A stretch of 64,000 bases of DNA from Ulvibacter litoralis (GTDB lineage Bacteria; Bacteroidota; Bacteroidia; Flavobacteriales; Flavobacteriaceae). The DNA lies in contig NZ_FNBA01000001.1 in assembly GCF_900102055.1 (NCBI RefSeq), positions 434,001 to 498,000 of the forward strand, written 5' to 3'. Shown piece by piece: positions 44,702 through 53,810 of this stretch. Position numbers and translations under genes: made by a program. Below the pieces are notes generated by a model, which did not search any database, was not told where the DNA came from, and was given only the letters and a program-made list of their open reading frames with translations. Numbering within the stretch: the stretch's first letter is position 1; every line of letters starts with the position of its first letter.

Positions 44702-45318
44702 TTCTTTTTTGAACCTAGCTTTAAAGGTACTTCTGAAATATTTAATGCTGAATAGTCTAACTTCCAATTAATGGTTTCTACTAAGGTTTCGATGAGATGA
44801 ATGGTTTCCAATGCTTGTTTTGATGCTTCTAACAGCAATCCGCTATTGGGAACTTTATCTACAATATGTTGTTTGGCTTCGGCGGTAATCTCGGTTAAAT
44901 CTGAAGCTGTAAAAGGGTTTGCCCACCCTTCTTTTTTATCGTAATATTTAAAATCTGTTTCGACCGTTAGTAATTCTGGCTTCGGAAAATTGGTAAGTGT
45001 TACGATGCGCGTTTTAGGGTCGGCGTTCATTTCAATTTTAGTAAGATCGAACCCTACATAAGCTTTGGCTTCAATTAGAATCAATGCTTTTTTCTTTCCA
45101 ATGATTCTGCTAAGCCATTTGTCTTTTAAGTTCTCGTAGTGATAGATTTCAGAAAAATCGCCTTCCACCGTGATAAACTTACAAACGGTTCTAATTTTCT
45201 CCATTAAAATAACGGACTGTTGATTTGTTTTGTTTTTTTTCAGATTAACAGAAAATCGCGCGAACACGAAATACGCAACAACGGCGCCAACTGCTAAGCC
45301 TATAAAAAGTAAATCCAT
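44698..45318 (-). CDS. DUF4230 domain-containing membrane-anchored protein
   Basis: The 206-residue protein has one N-terminal helix (about 3-20) and a large soluble domain with CKFITVEGDFSEIYHYE and KKKALILIEAKAYVGFDLTKI, the DUF4230 pattern. Function is unknown. It overlaps the transglutaminase gene by 4 bp (ATGA) and follows the DUF4260 gene by about 8 bp, so these form an operon. Confidence 0.85.
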   Translation of the reverse strand: MDLLFIGLAVGAVVAYFVFARFSVNLKKNKTNQQSVILMEKIRTVCKFITVEGDFSEIYHYENLKDKWLSRIIGKKKALILIEAKAYVGFDLTKIEMNADPKTRIVTLTNFPKPELLTVETDFKYYDKKEGWANPFTASDLTEITAEAKQHIVDKVPNSGLLLEASKQALETIHLIETLVETINWKLDYSALNISEVPLKLGSKKK

Positions 45319-45326
45319 ATGTTTTG

Positions 45327-45677
45327 TTATCCCATTGTTCCCAAATGGGTATTTTTAAAATTATCAGGGTATTTGAGTCCATAGCCCAAAAATCGGTCCA
45401 TAGCCGAATGTGAAAATAGAATAATCCCAATTAGACTATATAATTCGCCTAAATATAACATTCCTGCCAACATAATAGCAATGGCTATTGCCTTATTATG
45501 AAACACATTATAGACCATCGCGCCTACTTTCGTGTTTACAAGGTATCCTAACATTCCAATATCTGGCAGTAAAAGCAATGTAGGAAAAAACCACCAACTA
45601 TAGTGTAGTTGTGAAAATAAAAAGATTCCTAAACAAAATTGGGCGAGTTCTTCAATTTTTAGTGTTGTTTTCATCAT
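45327..45677 (-). CDS. DUF4260 family membrane protein
   Basis: I use the ATG at 45677 (MMKTTLKIEELAQF), as the longer frame to 45734 lies inside the cyclase gene in another frame. The product of about 116 residues has three or four membrane helices and the motif WWFFPTLLLLPDIGMLGYLVN, typical of DUF4260. It overlaps the upstream cyclase gene by about 26 bp. Function is unknown. Confidence 0.83.
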   Translation of the reverse strand: MMKTTLKIEELAQFCLGIFLFSQLHYSWWFFPTLLLLPDIGMLGYLVNTKVGAMVYNVFHNKAIAIAIMLAGMLYLGELYSLIGIILFSHSAMDRFLGYGLKYPDNFKNTHLGTMG

Positions 45678-46422
45678 CAATAAGTTTGTAAAGTACAGGT
45701 TTACTTGGCGATGCGTCATTGTGAAAAGAAGCAATTTGCAAGTTTAATAAATACCTTCCATCCTTAATTTTATTGGAAACATAGATAAACTCAGTAATTG
45801 TTGCATCTAAACGAGGTTCTTTTGGATAATTCCAAAAGGCCTTGTGAGCGGCTAACAATCCGTCGTCTTTTTCCTTATCAATCGACGGCAAATCGATTAA
45901 TACATGTTTCACGCCAATTTCTCGTAAAAAACGAGCTGCTTTCTCGGTAAAATACGGCCAATTGGTATGCGAATATTTACGCGTTTTCTTGGAGGATATA
46001 TTCGGCATTGTTCTAATTACAATGGCCTCAGGCTTTGTTCCATTTAATAATGATTTCAATTGTTTTGCTGAAATAACCTGATCATTTCCGCGTGTTTCAG
46101 GAGCTACAGTTACGAGTTCGGCTACGAAGAAAAACTTCTTTAACGAATCGTTTACAGAATGAAATGCTTCCGAAATATGCCCTACACATTCGGTGTGTGT
46201 TCCGTGTGCGTGCGGATTGAAATAAATGTCGTTAAAATTGACGGATGATCCCTCACTCACCTTTGCTACCCATTCCCCTATCTGAACAGGTTTAATGACT
46301 GGAGGTTCTAAGTACCAAGCTTCAGGATTCTTTTTGGAAGCTTTTAAAGTAATAGATATATCCAAAGGTTTGGCGAGATCTGCAGTTACGTTTTGTTCTT
46401 GAATTTTAATTGTTACTTTCAC
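45652..46422 (-). CDS. Cyclase family protein (kynurenine formamidase-like)
   Basis: I prefer the GTG start at 46422 (MKVTIKIQEQN), since family members start near this point; the longer ATG form from 46455 is possible. The metal motif FNPHAHGTHTECVGHI, which binds zinc in the cyclase/KynB-like family, is present, with VRTMPNISSK and DLPSIDKEKDDGLLAAHKAF. Formamidase or another hydrolase activity is possible. It overlaps the DUF4260 gene. Confidence 0.8.
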   Translation of the reverse strand: MKVTIKIQEQNVTADLAKPLDISITLKASKKNPEAWYLEPPVIKPVQIGEWVAKVSEGSSVNFNDIYFNPHAHGTHTECVGHISEAFHSVNDSLKKFFFVAELVTVAPETRGNDQVISAKQLKSLLNGTKPEAIVIRTMPNISSKKTRKYSHTNWPYFTEKAARFLREIGVKHVLIDLPSIDKEKDDGLLAAHKAFWNYPKEPRLDATITEFIYVSNKIKDGRYLLNLQIASFHNDASPSKPVLYKLIDDENNTKN

Positions 46423-46479
46423 AAGACTAAGATACAAGAAACTTTTACAACCCACACAAAATTTAGTGTTGGCAAACCG

Positions 46480-47610
46480 TTAAAAATCGTTGGTTAGAAA
46501 CAAATCGCTGGCAATTCCGTCGCTTAAAAACTTCCCTTTTTTGGTAACTAAAAGTGTGTTGTTTTCAAGAAGTAAATTGTTCTTTCTTAGATGATCTTTC
46601 GCTTGAGACAGTAAATAATCCCGTTGCTTTTCTCCAAACTGAAGTGCTATTTTCTCTAAAGAAACACCCCATTTGGTGCGCAGTCCCGTCATAATATACT
46701 CGTTGTACTTGTCTGTTTCTGAAAGTACTTCACTTTCCGAAGGAAGTTTGTTTTCTGCAATGCTTTTTATGTACTTCGTATTGTTATTTACATTCCAGCT
46801 CCTTCGTTTTCCATCAAAACTATGCGCTGAAGGTCCGATTCCTAAGTAGGATTTCCCCTGCCAATAGGCGGTGTTATTTTGAGAGTAATAGCCGTCTTTT
46901 CCGAAGTTTGAAAACTCGTAGTTCTCGTACCCTGCCTTTTCGGTAGCTTCCAGTAAATATTCATAATGAGAAGCAGCTTCCGCATCGTTTACAGGAGCCA
47001 CAATTCCCTTTTTGATAAACATATCTAAGGCTGTTTTTGGCTCTACCGTAAGCGCATAACAGGATATATGAGGCACATTAAGCGATACTGCAATGTTCAG
47101 ATTTTCCTGCCAACGTTCCAAAGTCATTCCTGGAACTCCGTAAATTAAATCGATGCTGATATTATCAAAATGCGTCATCGCTTCTTTGATAGAAGAAAGT
47201 GCTTCTTCAGCATTGTGCGCCCGATTCATGAATTTCAAATCGGCTTCAAAAAAAGATTGCACGCCAATGCTCAATCGGTTGATTGGACTCTCAGAAAGCT
47301 CTTGAATCACTTCTTTGGTTAAGTCGTCCGGATTGGCTTCAAGGGTGACTTCTGGATGTTCGGTAACTGTATAATTTTCAGTAATAGTATCAAAAATACG
47401 TTGCAATTCTTCCGAAGACAGTAAAGAAGGGGTTCCGCCGCCAAAATAAATTGTTTGCACAGCCTCTGGCAACTCCTCTTTCCGAAGTACCAATTCACGG
47501 CAAAGTGCTTCCACCAATTCTGTTTTCTTTTTCAAAGACGTTGAAAAATGAAAATCGCAGTAATGGCAAGCTTGTTTACAAAAAGGAATGTGAATATAGA
47601 TTCCAGACAT
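46480..47610 (-). CDS. hemW: Radical SAM heme chaperone HemW
   Basis: The 376-residue protein starts IYIHIPFCKQACHYCDFHFS with the CxxxCxxC iron-sulfur site of radical SAM enzymes. The order GGGTPSLL, EANPDDL and RLSIGVQSF, and the Cys spacing (CxYCDF, without the extra Cys of HemN), match the HemW branch of the coproporphyrinogen oxidase-like proteins. It delivers haem to apoproteins rather than oxidising coproporphyrinogen. It sits 30 bp from ruvC on the same strand. Confidence 0.9.
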   Translation of the reverse strand: MSGIYIHIPFCKQACHYCDFHFSTSLKKKTELVEALCRELVLRKEELPEAVQTIYFGGGTPSLLSSEELQRIFDTITENYTVTEHPEVTLEANPDDLTKEVIQELSESPINRLSIGVQSFFEADLKFMNRAHNAEEALSSIKEAMTHFDNISIDLIYGVPGMTLERWQENLNIAVSLNVPHISCYALTVEPKTALDMFIKKGIVAPVNDAEAASHYEYLLEATEKAGYENYEFSNFGKDGYYSQNNTAYWQGKSYLGIGPSAHSFDGKRRSWNVNNNTKYIKSIAENKLPSESEVLSETDKYNEYIMTGLRTKWGVSLEKIALQFGEKQRDYLLSQAKDHLRKNNLLLENNTLLVTKKGKFLSDGIASDLFLTNDF

Positions 47611-47640
47611 TGGCGTTATAAATTGCGGTGCAATTTTGTT

Positions 47641-48198
47641 TTATTTAATTCTGTTTTCGTTCTGTTTTACAAAAGCCGCCCAACCTGTATAGCTTTTTCC
47701 TGTATCAATTTTATTTCCATTGTAGAAATGACATACGGCTGCTGCCAAACCATCGGTACTATCGAGGTTTTTAGGAAGTTCTTTCAATCCCAATAAACTC
47801 TGAAGCATTTTTGCTACTTGTTCTTTCGAAGCATTTCCACTTCCTGTGATCGCCATTTTTATCTTTTTTGGCGAATATTCGGTAATCGGAATATCGCGTG
47901 AAAGTCCGGCAGCCATCGCAACCCCTTGCGCTCTTCCTAATTTTAGCATGGATTGTACGTTTTTACCGAAAAAGGGCGCTTCAATCGCAATTTCGTCGGG
48001 ATGAAAGGTTTCAATAAGCTCGATGGTACGCTCAAAAATGTGTTTTAATCGCACATAATGGTTGTCATACTTAGACAATTGCAACTCGTTAAGTTGTAAA
48101 AATTGCATTTTTTTACCGACCACTTTGATTAGTCCGAACCCCATAATAGTAGTTCCAGGATCGATGCCTAAAATGATTTTTTCTGTTTTTGTTCCCAT
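47641..48198 (-). CDS. ruvC: Crossover junction endodeoxyribonuclease RuvC
   Basis: The 185-residue protein has ILGIDPGTTIMGFGLI with the first catalytic Asp and EIAIEAPFFGKNVQSMLKLGRAQGVAMAA for the catalytic Glu, plus the C-terminal ADGLAAA-type block (STDGLAAAVCHF). It cleaves Holliday junctions in recombination. The start is fixed by the family's opening. It is transcribed towards hemW. Confidence 0.93.
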   Translation of the reverse strand: MGTKTEKIILGIDPGTTIMGFGLIKVVGKKMQFLQLNELQLSKYDNHYVRLKHIFERTIELIETFHPDEIAIEAPFFGKNVQSMLKLGRAQGVAMAAGLSRDIPITEYSPKKIKMAITGSGNASKEQVAKMLQSLLGLKELPKNLDSTDGLAAAVCHFYNGNKIDTGKSYTGWAAFVKQNENRIK

Positions 48199-48243
48199 TC
48201 TTGAAAGATTCCCTGCTTCGCGAGAATTGCGTAATTTAGCCTT

Positions 48244-49191
48244 GTGATAACGCTATCCCACAAAACTAAACAATATCTACTAGCTGCCCTAAAAGTTTTG
48301 CTACTTGCGGCTACTTTTTGGTATATCTATTATAAAGTAACGCAAACAAACGCACAAACCCTCGCTGCATTCTTAAATGCGATTCAGCTTAAAAATGGAT
48401 TTTCTATTTTGGTGTTTGTAGTGCTCGCGGGTGCCAATCAGTTTTTTGAAGTTTTAAAATGGAAAACCCTTGTTTCTAAAATCGAATCTATTTCTTTCAA
48501 AACTGCTTTGCAACAAAGTTTAGCATCGCTCACCATTTCTATGAGCACCCCCAACCGAATTGGAGAATACGGTGCCAAGGCGTTGTACTTTCCGAAGCAC
48601 CAACGAAAACAAGTGCTGCTTCTTAATTTTTTCGGAAACATAGCGCAGCTTTTGGCTACTTTTTTCTTCGGAATAGTAGGCACACTCTATGTTGTGCAGC
48701 GCTACGGAATTGAAATTTCAACTACCAAACTTGTGCTTCTTTTGGTTGTACTTTTAGGAGTAGGCACACTCGGTTATTATTTTAAAGAGAAACAATTGCT
48801 ACTGAAAGGACTTTCGATTGCTAAAGTCATGAAGTATATATCAAACATTGAAGGAGTTCGAAAACTGAAAGTCATGCTTTATGCCCTGCTTCGTTATGTT
48901 ACATTTAGCTGCCTTTTTTACCTATTATTGACATTTTTTGGCGCAAAATTGCCAATTTTTGATGCTTTTTTACTCATTTTCGCCATGTACCTATTGGTTT
49001 CCATACTGCCTAGTATCTTTATTTTTGATGTGATTTTACGAGGTGGTGTTGCCGTTTGGTTGTTTACACTCGCAGGCGTTCCCGAACTGAGTATTCTTTG
49101 CACTGTTTTAGCGATGTGGCTCCTCAACTTTGTACTTCCCAGTCTTTTCGGAAGCTATTATGTAGTCACCTATAAACCTGTGGCAGCATGA
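48244..49191 (+). CDS. LPG synthase/flippase-like integral membrane protein
   Basis: The 315-residue protein starts with GTG at 48244 and has eight or so membrane helices. GANQFFEVLKWKTLVSKIE and SMSTPNRIGEYGAKALYF match the lysylphosphatidylglycerol synthetase transmembrane family (UPF0104/DUF2156-free), whose members move or modify lipids. Its stop overlaps the next start as ATGA, so it works with the glycosyltransferase that follows. Confidence 0.8.
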   Translation: MITLSHKTKQYLLAALKVLLLAATFWYIYYKVTQTNAQTLAAFLNAIQLKNGFSILVFVVLAGANQFFEVLKWKTLVSKIESISFKTALQQSLASLTISMSTPNRIGEYGAKALYFPKHQRKQVLLLNFFGNIAQLLATFFFGIVGTLYVVQRYGIEISTTKLVLLLVVLLGVGTLGYYFKEKQLLLKGLSIAKVMKYISNIEGVRKLKVMLYALLRYVTFSCLFYLLLTFFGAKLPIFDAFLLIFAMYLLVSILPSIFIFDVILRGGVAVWLFTLAGVPELSILCTVLAMWLLNFVLPSLFGSYYVVTYKPVAA

Positions 49192-50339
49192 TTGTTTTGT
49201 TCGCGATTATAGGTGTTTTATACAGTTTTGCGATTGTCGGATTGCTTGTTGGGTTTACAAAACTTCCATTATTTTCTTCGGAAACTACTACAACACAGAC
49301 AAGGTTCACGGTAGTGATTCCCTTTCGGAATGAAGAAAAAAACCTTGCAAATTTGATTGCCTCACTTCTGAAAATGGACTACCCAGCCAGTCACTTTGAA
49401 GTGCTTTTTGTAAACGATGCTTCTGAAGATGCTTCGGTAGCTTTCATAAAAAATAGCTTGCAAGAAGCGAATGCCTCTTTTGCAAATGCTTCTTTTAGCT
49501 TTAAAATTATTGACAATAAAAGGTTTTCAGAATCTCCTAAAAAAGATGCGATTACTACGGCTATTTCCGAAGCAAAACACCCTTGGATTATTACCACCGA
49601 TGCAGATTGTACCCTTCCAAAAATGTGGTTAGCAACGTACGATGCCTATATTCAGAAAAACGATACGGTATGTATTGCAGGACCTGTTTTTTATTCGGCC
49701 GACACTACATTGGTGCAGCAATTTCAGCAATTTGACGGACTGAGTTTACAGTTGGTTACTATGGCTGGATTTGGATGGAAGCATCCGCTGCTTTGTAATG
49801 GTGCGAATCTCGCGTATACAAAAACTGCTTTTTTAGCCGTAAATGGATTTACCGACAACAATCATATTGCGAGTGGTGATGATATTTTTATGTTGGAAAA
49901 GTTAAAAAAACAGTTTCCGAAGCAAGTTCAGTATTTAAAATCGGAAGCGGCGATTGTTACGACACAACCACAACCTACATGGAACTCGGTAGTAACACAG
50001 CGCATTCGTTGGGCATCCAAAACATCGAAGCAAAACAATAACGCTTCAAAAGTGTTGGGAATGATTGTGTTCGCAACAAACTTATGTGTACTCATCGGTC
50101 TTACGTACGGAATCCTTCAGGAGGAATTCTGGCCAATTTTTGGGTTATTCTTCGTTGTAAAATTGTTTCTGGACTATCTAACCATTCGGTTGAGTGCAGG
50201 ATTTTTCCGAAGTAAAACAAACCCCTTTCAGTATGTAAAAAGCACTCTTTTGTATCCAATAATTACTGTACTTGTAGTTGTAAAGAGCCTTTCGGGAAGC
50301 TACGAATGGAAGGGACGAAAGTTTGAAAAACACGCGTAA
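49188..50339 (+). CDS. Membrane glycosyltransferase family 2
   Basis: The 383-residue protein has an N-terminal helix, then a GT-A domain: FTVVIPFRNEEKNLANLI, TTDADCTLPKMW (metal-binding D-A-D) and IASGDDIFMLEKL (acceptor region), and the processive-type QRIRWASKTSK. Two C-terminal helices follow. It probably transfers a sugar to a lipid carrier, working with the flippase-like protein encoded immediately upstream, whose gene it overlaps by 4 bp. Confidence 0.87.
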   Translation: MIVLFAIIGVLYSFAIVGLLVGFTKLPLFSSETTTTQTRFTVVIPFRNEEKNLANLIASLLKMDYPASHFEVLFVNDASEDASVAFIKNSLQEANASFANASFSFKIIDNKRFSESPKKDAITTAISEAKHPWIITTDADCTLPKMWLATYDAYIQKNDTVCIAGPVFYSADTTLVQQFQQFDGLSLQLVTMAGFGWKHPLLCNGANLAYTKTAFLAVNGFTDNNHIASGDDIFMLEKLKKQFPKQVQYLKSEAAIVTTQPQPTWNSVVTQRIRWASKTSKQNNNASKVLGMIVFATNLCVLIGLTYGILQEEFWPIFGLFFVVKLFLDYLTIRLSAGFFRSKTNPFQYVKSTLLYPIITVLVVVKSLSGSYEWKGRKFEKHA

Positions 50340-50383
50340 CTTAAATAAATTTTCTACCTTTACCCTAACTAAATCAAGCCCTT

Positions 50384-51271
50384 ATGAAAACCCTACTTTC
50401 ATTCACTCTTGCGGTATGTTTTTTTATATCGACCGCCACTTTTGCGCAGCAACAATACACTGTTGACGGGAAGCAATACACATTACAAACCGAAATTGAA
50501 GGTCCGCTGACTCTTTTATGGAACACCATTGATGGTGAATACCGCTATTTTTCTAAAAAAGGAACCGAGATTTTAGAACTTACAAACACTAAAGTTGACG
50601 GAAAATACCAAGAAGAATATAAGGCAACCTTGCAATCGCAAACCCAAGACGCGAATGCTGGCGACGCTTCGAAAGTAAAATTTACACTTCCTAGTTTGAC
50701 TTCCTTTTTTGTTAGCTACAACAAATTAAAAGACTCGAATTTCACCTACGAATCGAAATCGGTAGACATTCAAACGCGCTTGGGAGCGTATGTTGGTGTT
50801 ACGAACAATGCGTACAACTCAAACCCTACCAATGCTATTGTTCCAACCTTAGGATTTGATCTTGAGATTTTGGACGAAGTCTATTTAAGAAGACATTCGG
50901 TAGTACTTCGATTTAAGCAATCGTTTAAAAATCCTGACAACAACTCTACGTCTTCTCAATTATCATTAAACTACCGTTTTAAATTTGTGAAAAGCGAAAA
51001 ACTAGATGTATTTATCAATACTAAATTTGTAGCCTATACCTACGCTAAAACGGAAGATCTTGTTTTAGATTCTACAACTGGAGTTTCAACAATAGTTAGT
51101 AGTTCGGGGGGTAACTTAAATGCGCCGGCTGCTTTTGGAATTGGTGCCGATTATGCGGTAGGAAATGGTTTCATCACTTTTAATTACAACGATATTGTTG
51201 CGGTTGGTGTGGAGAATAAAGACGATAATTTTCCTGTAGATTTCAGTTTAGGATACCGATTTAACCTATAA
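50384..51271 (+). CDS. Exported protein of unknown function, beta-barrel-like
   Basis: The 295-residue product has a Sec signal peptide (FTLAVCFFISTATFAQ). The N-terminal third is hydrophilic and the rest is a run of beta strands (VYLRRHSVVLRFKQSF, LSLNYRFKFVKSEKLDV) ending in LGYRFNL, an outer-membrane beta-signal-like terminus. An outer membrane barrel of unknown role is likely. It ends overlapping the stop of the following opposite-strand gene by 6 bp. Confidence 0.65.
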   Translation: MKTLLSFTLAVCFFISTATFAQQQYTVDGKQYTLQTEIEGPLTLLWNTIDGEYRYFSKKGTEILELTNTKVDGKYQEEYKATLQSQTQDANAGDASKVKFTLPSLTSFFVSYNKLKDSNFTYESKSVDIQTRLGAYVGVTNNAYNSNPTNAIVPTLGFDLEILDEVYLRRHSVVLRFKQSFKNPDNNSTSSQLSLNYRFKFVKSEKLDVFINTKFVAYTYAKTEDLVLDSTTGVSTIVSSSGGNLNAPAAFGIGADYAVGNGFITFNYNDIVAVGVENKDDNFPVDFSLGYRFNL

Positions 51272-51748
51272 ATCCTCTGTTTTAATCACAATAGGTAAGG
51301 TAAATTGTGTGGCAACCGGAATGCCTCTTTTGTAGGCAGGAGCCACGGGATACAAGGTATCTATTCCTTCTAGCAACCAATCTTGAAGTAAAGGAAATTC
51401 TGTTTCGATGCTTGGTGGCATTACGATATTCGTCACCATTAGTTTCCCTTTGTTATTGATTGAAAACGCAAGCCTTACCGTATCGTTTAAATCGTGAAGC
51501 GCAATGGCATTGTGTTTGCGAAACGATTGCCGTAAATGATCAGACAACGTACGTTCGAAGCATCCTTTTTGACTGTTTTTTTCGGTAGTTGATTCACATT
51601 CTGAAAAAACAGGATATTGGTCCACTTCTTTCCAATCGATGGTTTTCAGTTCTTCTTCGTAAAAAGTCTCGGTAGAAACTTTTTCGGTTTCAAAGAACTG
51701 GCAAGAAGTGGTTACGACCAGAAGTATTATAATTTGTATGTATTTCAT
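51266..51748 (-). CDS. Lipoprotein with TonB-like C-terminal domain
   Basis: The ATG at 51748 (MKYIQIIILLVVTTSC) gives a lipoprotein signal with Cys16. The 160-residue product has a C-terminal TonB-like domain (AFSINNKGKLMVTNIV, then LPIVI), the same pattern as at the end of the M56 protein encoded next to it. It is monocistronic. A partner receptor is not visible. Confidence 0.7.
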   Translation of the reverse strand: MKYIQIIILLVVTTSCQFFETEKVSTETFYEEELKTIDWKEVDQYPVFSECESTTEKNSQKGCFERTLSDHLRQSFRKHNAIALHDLNDTVRLAFSINNKGKLMVTNIVMPPSIETEFPLLQDWLLEGIDTLYPVAPAYKRGIPVATQFTLPIVIKTEDL

Positions 51749-51835
51749 TTTCAGAAAAAATCCTTCCGAAAAATACAACTTTTACGGTTACTTCCCTGTT
51801 TAACCACTAAAGTTCTTCTTAAATGACAAAAAAAA

Positions 51836-51861
51836 AGCCAAAACATAGGATGTTTTGGCTT
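51836..51861 (-). terminator. Terminator of the second BlaI/M56 operon
   Basis: AAGCCAAAACAT pairs with ATGTTTTGGCTT around AGG, and the minus strand continues with at least seven T residues, so it stops transcription coming from the M56 gene. Confidence 0.85.
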
Positions 51862-51892
51862 AAATGAACTGTTTTAAGTCTTTTCTCGACTT

Positions 51893-53341
51893 TTATTCTT
51901 GGATATTGAATAGGATGGGCAGCGCGTATAATACGCCCACTTCTTTTCCTTCTTGAACACCAGGTTCCATTTTTGGCAATTTAGAAACTACTCGAATCGC
52001 TTCTGTTTCTAATTCAGGATGGGCTGCCTTTGCTTTTACGTTTGCAATGCTTCCACTTTTGTCAATTTTAAATTGAACCATAATTCGTTGGCGCCCGTTA
52101 ATGGCTTCAACACCCTCCACTTTTGTATTAAAATTATCGACAACAAAGTGCATTATTTTTTCAGACATACACTTTTTCGCCTCTTCGTTGGACGATAACC
52201 CTTCGCAACCAGGAAAGGTTGGAACCTTGTCGATTACTGCAAACGCTATGTCTTCTGACTCAGGTTCGTCCAAATACTCTTGTACCGACGTGTACACCTT
52301 ATCGCCCGATTTTGCTGGTGTTGCTAAAAACTGCAATGCTTTTTCTTCTTCCGGCGTCAAATTCCCTTTTTTCATGATGGCTTCAGACAGTTCGTTGATT
52401 TTGTCCATGACTTCCGAGCCACTTTCTGAAATTGCTACTTCGGAAGGTTTCGTCTCGTCGGAGCAAGAAGTGTACACTAACATTGCGCAAACAACAGGTA
52501 CCAATAATAAATACTTCAACTGAAAGATTTTCTTAGATTTTGATTTTTGTAACATACGAATTCGTTTTTTGATTAATGATTGATTGAAAAATGTATTGAT
52601 GAATGAAATTGATTCGATTTTAAATATTTGAGCTAGTAAATCTTCGTAATACGCTCGTTTTCCGCTTTGCGCAACCACAACTGAATCTGCCGTAAACTCT
52701 TGTAATGTCACCATTTTATTCTGAAACACATACACCAACGGATTAAACCAAAACAGGATTCGAAGGAGTTCAAAATAAAGAAGATCGAGCGAATGTCGCT
52801 GCGAAATATGAACCTTCTCGTGTAGAATAATGTTTGTTTTTTGGGCTTCGGAAAGTTGATCGCCCAAGTAGATGGTATTCATAAAAGAAAAAGCAGTATC
52901 GGTATTGGGCAACGTTACTAATTGAAAGGCTTCAATTTGGGTGCGCTTTCCTGATGCTTTTAAGCTGTTAATTTTATACATTTTCATGCCCAACAATGCC
53001 AAACTACAAGCTGCGCCTAGCACCCAAATAAGTAAAATTATGGTGCTTACACTAATTCCACTTGAGGACATTATATAGATGGGATCTAATAGTTGGGAGG
53101 TTAAAAAGCCTTCCGGAGGAGTATTTCCAACAAAAACGGTAGGCAATTGTATAACGTAATTTTCAGGAATGCTTTGTCGTATTATGTCCAATTTTACAAA
53201 AGGAAGCACCAAACTTAACAAAGGAGTGATGAGTAAATAAACGCGGTTCCAGGTAAAGAAGGTTTCATTTTTCAGAAACAAATCGTACACTGCTAAAAAC
53301 AGCAGTTGAAACACAAGTGTTTGTAGGATATAATGTATCAT
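51893..53341 (-). CDS. BlaR1-like M56 antirepressor metallopeptidase with TonB-like C-terminus
   Basis: This 482-residue protein has membrane helices at about 5-20, 30-50, 98-120 and 278-293 and the M56 zinc site HEKVH at 174-178 with LLRILFWFNPLVYVF. The periplasmic tail ends with a TonB-like domain (MVQFKIDKSGSIANVKAKAA, GVLYALPILF) that could contact an outer-membrane receptor. It overlaps the repressor gene by 4 bp. The signal is unlikely to be a beta-lactam because no penicillin-binding domain is present. Confidence 0.87.
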   Translation of the reverse strand: MIHYILQTLVFQLLFLAVYDLFLKNETFFTWNRVYLLITPLLSLVLPFVKLDIIRQSIPENYVIQLPTVFVGNTPPEGFLTSQLLDPIYIMSSSGISVSTIILLIWVLGAACSLALLGMKMYKINSLKASGKRTQIEAFQLVTLPNTDTAFSFMNTIYLGDQLSEAQKTNIILHEKVHISQRHSLDLLYFELLRILFWFNPLVYVFQNKMVTLQEFTADSVVVAQSGKRAYYEDLLAQIFKIESISFINTFFNQSLIKKRIRMLQKSKSKKIFQLKYLLLVPVVCAMLVYTSCSDETKPSEVAISESGSEVMDKINELSEAIMKKGNLTPEEEKALQFLATPAKSGDKVYTSVQEYLDEPESEDIAFAVIDKVPTFPGCEGLSSNEEAKKCMSEKIMHFVVDNFNTKVEGVEAINGRQRIMVQFKIDKSGSIANVKAKAAHPELETEAIRVVSKLPKMEPGVQEGKEVGVLYALPILFNIQE

Positions 53342-53706
53342 ACCTCTTTGTTTTCTTTATTAATCTCCTTCATTATCGATTCCATTTCAGAAATACTGAT
53401 GTCGTTTTTCTTCATAAAAAAAGACACCATACTTTTAAACGAGCCCTGAAAATATCCGTCTACCAACTTTGTAAGCGACTGATTGCTGTACTCCGATTTT
53501 TTAACCTTCGGAAAATAAATATGTCCGCGACCTTCTTTTCTGTAGGCTACAAAATCTTTACTTTCCAAAATCCGAACAATGGTCGAAATTGTATTATAAG
53601 CAGGTTTTGGTGCTGGAAATTCTTCCATAATTGCCGCGACATTCCCCTCTCCTAGGTTCCATAATACGTGCATAATATCTTCTTCTGCTTTGGTAAGTTG
53701 CTTCAT
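53338..53706 (-). CDS. BlaI/MecI family transcriptional repressor (second pair)
   Basis: The 122-residue winged-helix protein has LTKAEEDIMHVLWNLGEGNV and YNTISTIVRILESKDFVAY at the recognition helix, then C-terminal dimer helices. It belongs to the same family as the repressor at 20295 but has its own M56 partner, with which it overlaps by 4 bp. Operators upstream of it differ in sequence (AACTAA type). Confidence 0.9.
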   Translation of the reverse strand: MKQLTKAEEDIMHVLWNLGEGNVAAIMEEFPAPKPAYNTISTIVRILESKDFVAYRKEGRGHIYFPKVKKSEYSNQSLTKLVDGYFQGSFKSMVSFFMKKNDISISEMESIMKEINKENKEV

Positions 53707-53733
53707 AATAACTGATTTACAGATTCAATATTA

Positions 53734-53767
53734 CAACTAATTTCTTAGTTGAACTAATTATTTAGTT
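53734..53767 (-). promoter_or_regulatory. Two dyad operators upstream of the second BlaI gene
   Basis: CAACTAA-TTTC-TTAGTTG at 53734-53751 and AACTAA-TTAT-TTAGTT at 53752-53767 are adjacent palindromes just upstream of the repressor gene. They share the ACTAA half-site and are the likely binding sites for its product. Confidence 0.62.
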
Positions 53768-53810
53768 ATAAACTTGTAACATTTCAAAAAAAAAGGTGTC
53801 TTATGAAGGT

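Noticed and set aside
52101-52523. 140-codon ORF opposite the second M56 gene
   Set aside because: Antisense shadow; low-complexity serine-rich product.
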